This document shows positions 60,030-64,000 of a stretch of DNA of 64,000 bases, piece by piece. Origin of the DNA: Rhinolophus ferrumequinum (Eukaryota > Chordata > Mammalia > Chiroptera > Rhinolophidae); the NCBI RefSeq assembly GCF_004115265.2, contig NC_046295.1, positions 72,621,008-72,685,007 on the forward strand, given 5' to 3'. Each line of letters starts with the position of its first letter. Within the stretch, counting starts at the first letter, position 1. Made by a program: the position numbers and the translations under genes. The notes beneath the pieces were generated by a model. The model worked only from the letters and a program-made list of their open reading frames with translations, ran no database searches and was not told where the DNA came from.

Positions 60030-60617
60030 TGGCCCCCATTTCTAGAGTGTTCGTGAGTTTACAGCTGTAGGTCAGCGGGACGCGGCAGCTTCACAGGAGT
60101 GTGACAACGCCTAACGCGCCTCAGCACTGGGGTCTCACGTGTTTCTTTAAGGCAGAAACAACTGGTACCAGTTTGCCGAGGCTCATCCACTACTTCTGCC
60201 GCAGTGAACTATTATGGTTTGGCTCTGGCCTGGGCAGAAATGGTCTCTCTATGCTCATCATTTTCTACACGCACAGAGGGCAGGGACCTTCCTTTCTTGT
60301 TCACTGCTGCACCTCAGTCCTGGTAGAGGTCCCGACACAGACTCGAGGTTCCATAAATAATGGCTGAAGGAAACTCTGAACGCCCTCTTGCTTCTGCGCC
60401 ATGACGTCTTGTTGGCTGATTAGGGTGTGATGTTTACCTGGAGCCAGACTGGGATGGAGCAAAGGTGCCTGTGTCCACAGGAGTGAGGAATTAACAGAGG
60501 GGACTTACAAGTTCATGGTTTTCCCAGAGCAGGATCACGAGATGTGATGGTCCTGTCATCCTTTCTAGGTTCCTGAGATTCCCAAACCTCCTCCAGCCCC
60601 AGCAGACACAGGGCAGC
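60030..60617 (+). promoter_or_regulatory. Upstream region of receptor 7 with splice acceptor
   Basis: L2 remnant at about 60277-60362. Acceptor AG at 60567-60568, 49 bases before the ATG. Upstream frame is closed. Confidence 0.5.
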
Positions 60618-61550
60618 ATGAGGCCTGAGAACCAGAGCAGCGTGTCCCACTTCCTCCTGCGGGGGCTCCCCATCCGGCCCGAGCAGCAGGGCGCGTTCTT
60701 CTCCCTGTTCCTGGCCATGTACCTGACCACGGTGCTGGGGAACCTGCTCCTTATCCTGCTCATCAGGCTGGACGCTCGCCTGCACACGCCCATGTACTTC
60801 TTCCTCAGCCACTTGGCCTGCTCTGACGTTGCTGTTTCATCTGTCACCGTCCCTAAGATGCTCATGGACATGCTGACTCAGGACCAATCCATCCCCTATG
60901 CAGGGTGCATTTTTCAGTTGTATCTTTTCATAGTTTTTGGTACTTTTGACAATCTCCTTCTAGCGGTGATGGCATATGACAGGTACGTGGCCGTCTGTCA
61001 CCCTCTACACTACCCCAGCATCATGAGGGAGGAGTTGTGTGTGACGCTGGTGGCTGGCACCTGGGTTGTCTCCTTTGTCCATGCCCTCTTGCACACCCTC
61101 CTATTGGTCCGACTGTCCTTCTGTGCTGACAGTACCATCAACCACTTTTTATGTGAGCTCACTGTGCTCCTGAAGCTGAGCTGCTCGGACAGCTCCCTCA
61201 ATGAGCTGGTCCTCTTCACTGAGGGAGGAATACTTTTCATCTTGCCTTTGGGGAGTGTCTTAAGCTCCTATATCTGTATAGGGACTATCATCCTGAGGGT
61301 CCCCACCACGAAGAGACTCTTGAAAGCCTCTTCTACCTGTGGCTCCCATCTCTTTGTGGTATCGTTTTATTACGGGACACTCGCAAGCGTTTACTTTTTC
61401 TCTTCATCGTGGGATTCCAAAGACATAATTGCTTCAGTCATGTACACAGCAGTTACACCCATGCTGAATCCCTTCATCTATAGCCTGAGGAACAGAGACA
61501 TAAAACAGGCCCTACGTGTGTTTGTCAATAGGGCTAACTTCTTCAAGTGA
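60618..61550 (+). CDS. OR1J-like: Olfactory receptor, OR1J subfamily (copy 7)
   Basis: Intact 310-residue OR. It is the only copy with a change in the otherwise invariant first 85 codons (S29 for A29 in helix 1). Other marks: L103, T148, S192, S216 (SVLSSY) and F250. S238 gives KASSTC instead of KAFSTC, as in copies 4 and 5. All standard landmarks (N5 glycosylation site, MAYDRY, four extracellular cysteines, PMLNPFIYSLRN) are present. It is closest to copies 4 and 5, in line with the shared upstream structure of units 4 and 7. Confidence 0.95.
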   Translation: MRPENQSSVSHFLLRGLPIRPEQQGAFFSLFLAMYLTTVLGNLLLILLIRLDARLHTPMYFFLSHLACSDVAVSSVTVPKMLMDMLTQDQSIPYAGCIFQLYLFIVFGTFDNLLLAVMAYDRYVAVCHPLHYPSIMREELCVTLVAGTWVVSFVHALLHTLLLVRLSFCADSTINHFLCELTVLLKLSCSDSSLNELVLFTEGGILFILPLGSVLSSYICIGTIILRVPTTKRLLKASSTCGSHLFVVSFYYGTLASVYFFSSSWDSKDIIASVMYTAVTPMLNPFIYSLRNRDIKQALRVFVNRANFFK

Positions 61551-62502
61551 CAATCACTAAATCCTCACATCGCAGTCATGAGCACAGAGAGCTATCTCTC
61601 CTAAGATGATTGCGAGGTCGACATCTGCATATAACTTCAATAGAACATGCATTCTATTCATATGTAGTGCTGTGAATATGTCAACTCAGGCACGTTTGCT
61701 CCTTGGATTGGTGATAATTCTTTATCCCTAATTAATGTTTTGTTTGTTCATCTCTTATAAGACATGTACATAATCCTATGCAAAACATGTCACAATTGTA
61801 AATGTGGATTTGTCTTTTTCTCCTTTGCGATATGTCAGTTATTGCTTATATATTGTTTATAGTATGTTATTCAGGACACACGATTTGGCATCACAATATT
61901 GCAGTGGTGAGCTGAAGCGTTCTGTCATTGGCTTTCAGCTGATTTTGTGCCTGTCTTCCCAACTCACATTCAGTGACATCACGTTGGTGGACTGAAATCA
62001 GCCATGATGAGAATAATTACAACGTATATGGACAATAATTACAATGCCCAAGGGACATGGGCAAGTGCTACAAAGCAAGGCTTAAAAAAACAACAGAGAG
62101 AAGTTGAAAAACTACATTTAGCTGCACAGCACTGCATTTATAACTAGGAGATATTTCTCATCATCTCTAGCAATGGGTCCGACATGAACATCTCATCTAT
62201 TTCTTCTGATAACAGTATTGATACTTGATATCTATATCTACATCTATAGGGACTAGTATAGTATAGACAGTGGAGATGCACGTTTCTTGTTACTAGTATG
62301 TGCAAAATATTCGTTTTCCATTATTTTACTTTGAACCTTTCTATGTCCTTATATCTGAGAGGTGTCCAATGTTAATATAATAGTGTAAAGGTGGAATTTG
62401 ATGTTTTTATGTAAATCAACAATTATTATATTTTGGACAATTTGATCTAATAACCTTAAATGCAATCAGAATATGTTTGAATTTATATCTTCCATATTAC
62501 TA

Positions 62503-62736
62503 CCATGTTTTCCCCAAAATAAGATTCAGCCAACCATTAGCTCTAATGTGTCTTTTGGAGCAATAATTAATATAAGACCTGGTATTATATTATGTTATGA
62601 TATGTTATGATATGTTATATTATAAGACCCGGTCTTATATTATATTAAAATAAGACCACATCTTATATTAATTTTTGCTCCAAAAGATGCATAACAGCTG
62701 AAGATCCAGCTAGGTCTTATTTTTGGTGAAATACGG
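62503..62736. mobile_element. Mariner-type MITE, unit 7
   Basis: Same site and near-identical to the unit 3 copy. TA at 62737-62738. Confidence 0.8.
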
Positions 62737-63412
62737 TATATGTTTCCTATTTGAGTCATTTTCATAATTATTCTCACTTCTATGTCTCCCTTTTGATTAA
62801 ATAGATGTTTTGTTATTATATTACCCATCTATTAACTTATTAATCATACATTATTATTATTGTATAACTTTAACTATTAACTAACTATTATTATTATTGT
62901 ATGACTCTTCTGTGCTTTATGTAGAAAGTACTTCTTGCTTCCTCTTTAAATTTTTAAAAATGTAGTATAATATGCATAACATGAAATTGGTCTTTTTAAC
63001 CATTTGAGGTATCAATTCAGCGGCATTTAGTACATTCATCACAACCATCTCATTCTAGGTCCTCTAAAGGAAACTCTGTGGGACATCAACGCAATTGAAT
63101 ATTTTGCAACTGTGAAAAAAACAGCAAAGATAACTATGAATCAATATAGAGGGATTTTCAGGACATATTGTGAAATGGAAAAATATGCAATCTATAGCAT
63201 GCTACCTTTTGTGTAACAATGAAGGGGAAATAAAAAATATACATGTATTTGTCCATTTTATGTAAAAGAAACACAAGAAGAATAAATCAGAAACTAGTGA
63301 GACTACTGTCCTACAGGACGTAGGTGGGGATAAGTAGAAAAAACGAGCAGATGAGCACATTTATTTGTATAGGGCCACATTAGTTCTTCTATTTGTCTGG
63401 ATACTGAATCTC

Positions 63413-63569
63413 CTGAAGAGAAGCTGAGGAGCTGGGCAGCAGCCTGGAGCAGGTGTCTGAACTCACCGATGATGAGTACAGGTCAGAGGAGCTGGAAATC
63501 TGCACCTGGCGATGGATCTGCCTGTGGGCTCGTGGGTGGTGTATGAGACTCTGTGCTTGTGAGTGTGCT

Positions 63570-63601
<32 letters not shown>

Positions 63602-64000
63602 GTATGCCTGTGTACATGTCAGTTGGTGGCTGCATGTATGTGTGTGTACTACACATGTGACTCACAGCCTGACTATTTCCTGACTTACATCCAATCGGGA
63701 CCCTGTTTCAGTGCGTGGAGACCAAGTTACCAGCCTCCCAGCGTGTGATTAGGGACTCCTGACTCACACCCATGGTCATAAATTTCTGCATCACAGCTGA
63801 GCGATGAGAGCTGAGCATCGGGATGAGAGTGTTGTCTGGTTGCTGGAGGAGAAGAGGCCGAACTCACCAAGGAACCGAGCTCAGAAGGACTCAAACCTCA
63901 GCTCAGCAGTGTGTGCTAGTGCATGTGGGAGCTGTGTCTGTGCGTGACACACGCTTGTGAGAGCAGGAATGTGTATTGTTTGCTGTTGCCTGTGTGTATG
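63413..64000 (+). repeat. GT-rich block, A copy of unit 7, cut by the window end
   Basis: Carries the A-type deletion junction just before it (about 63373) and a perfect GT run at 63571-63598, the longest of the A copies together with unit 6. Confidence 0.75.

Larger units (their letters stand above)
56491..64000 (+). repeat. Array unit 7 (receptor 7), cut by the window end
   Basis: B-type GT-rich block, compound L1, solo LTR, intact receptor at 60618, MITE, and the start of an A block. The segment from the compound L1 to the receptor is nearly identical to that of unit 4. The array probably continues beyond the window. Confidence 0.8.

Noticed and set aside
1-64000. A novel multi-gene molecular system hidden in the repeats
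   Set aside because: Every extended open frame belongs to an olfactory receptor or a transposable element, and the remaining repeated DNA is explained by duplication of one unit. Nothing in the sequence supports a further system.

Overview
This is mammalian nuclear DNA, most likely from a horseshoe- or leaf-nosed-type bat (Yinpterochiroptera). The grounds are a compound tRNA-derived SINE of the kind I know from Rhinolophus/Hipposideros (13723-14160) and several young L1 3' ends of bat type. Older mammalian repeats (MIR, L2, L1M) fill the background. The species call rests on recognition of these repeats, not on a search.

The window is dominated by a tandem array of olfactory receptor (OR) genes, all on the + strand. 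Seven copies of one single-coding-exon receptor of the OR1J subfamily start at 11026, 18079, 24746, 34175, 42475, 51218 and 60618. Five read through as 310-residue seven-helix receptors. The copies at 34175 and 51218 are broken by several one-base indels. Those indels continue at similar density through the surrounding non-coding DNA, so consensus sequence error is at least as likely as true pseudogenisation.

Layout. 1-4500: intergenic, with a MIR, an old L1M cut by an internally deleted mariner transposon (2347-2916), and a short bat L1 3' end. 4510-8100: a diverged, receptor-less relative of the repeat unit carrying its own L1 insertion (4969-5914). 8100-64000: seven units of about 6.7 to 9.4 kb. 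Each unit has a GT-rich block with faint coding-like traces, MIR fragments, an upstream region with an L2 remnant, a splice acceptor 49 bases before the receptor ATG, the receptor, and an AT-rich 3' flank with old L1M pieces. From unit 2 onward a 240-bp mariner-type MITE follows the receptor. From unit 3 onward the flank is doubled into a shortened A copy and a full B copy, joined at a pentanucleotide array inside the MITE.

Insertions shared by only some units give a relative history. The MITE is absent from unit 1. A solo ERV LTR is present upstream of receptors 4, 6 and 7 only. A compound L1 insertion is present in units 4 and 7 only. The SINE and two L1 ends are private to unit 1, and one L1 end is private to unit 5. 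The pattern is not a clean tree, and unit 4 looks mosaic, which fits repeated unequal exchange and gene conversion.

Functionally, the intact copies should be odorant receptors of olfactory neurons, acting through the olfactory G protein, with one allele of one OR expressed per cell. The receptor ends are almost invariant, and differences gather in helices 3 to 6, where odorants bind. I found no prokaryotic features, CRISPR arrays, rRNA or functional tRNA genes, and nothing that amounts to a new molecular system. The notable content is the array's structure and history.
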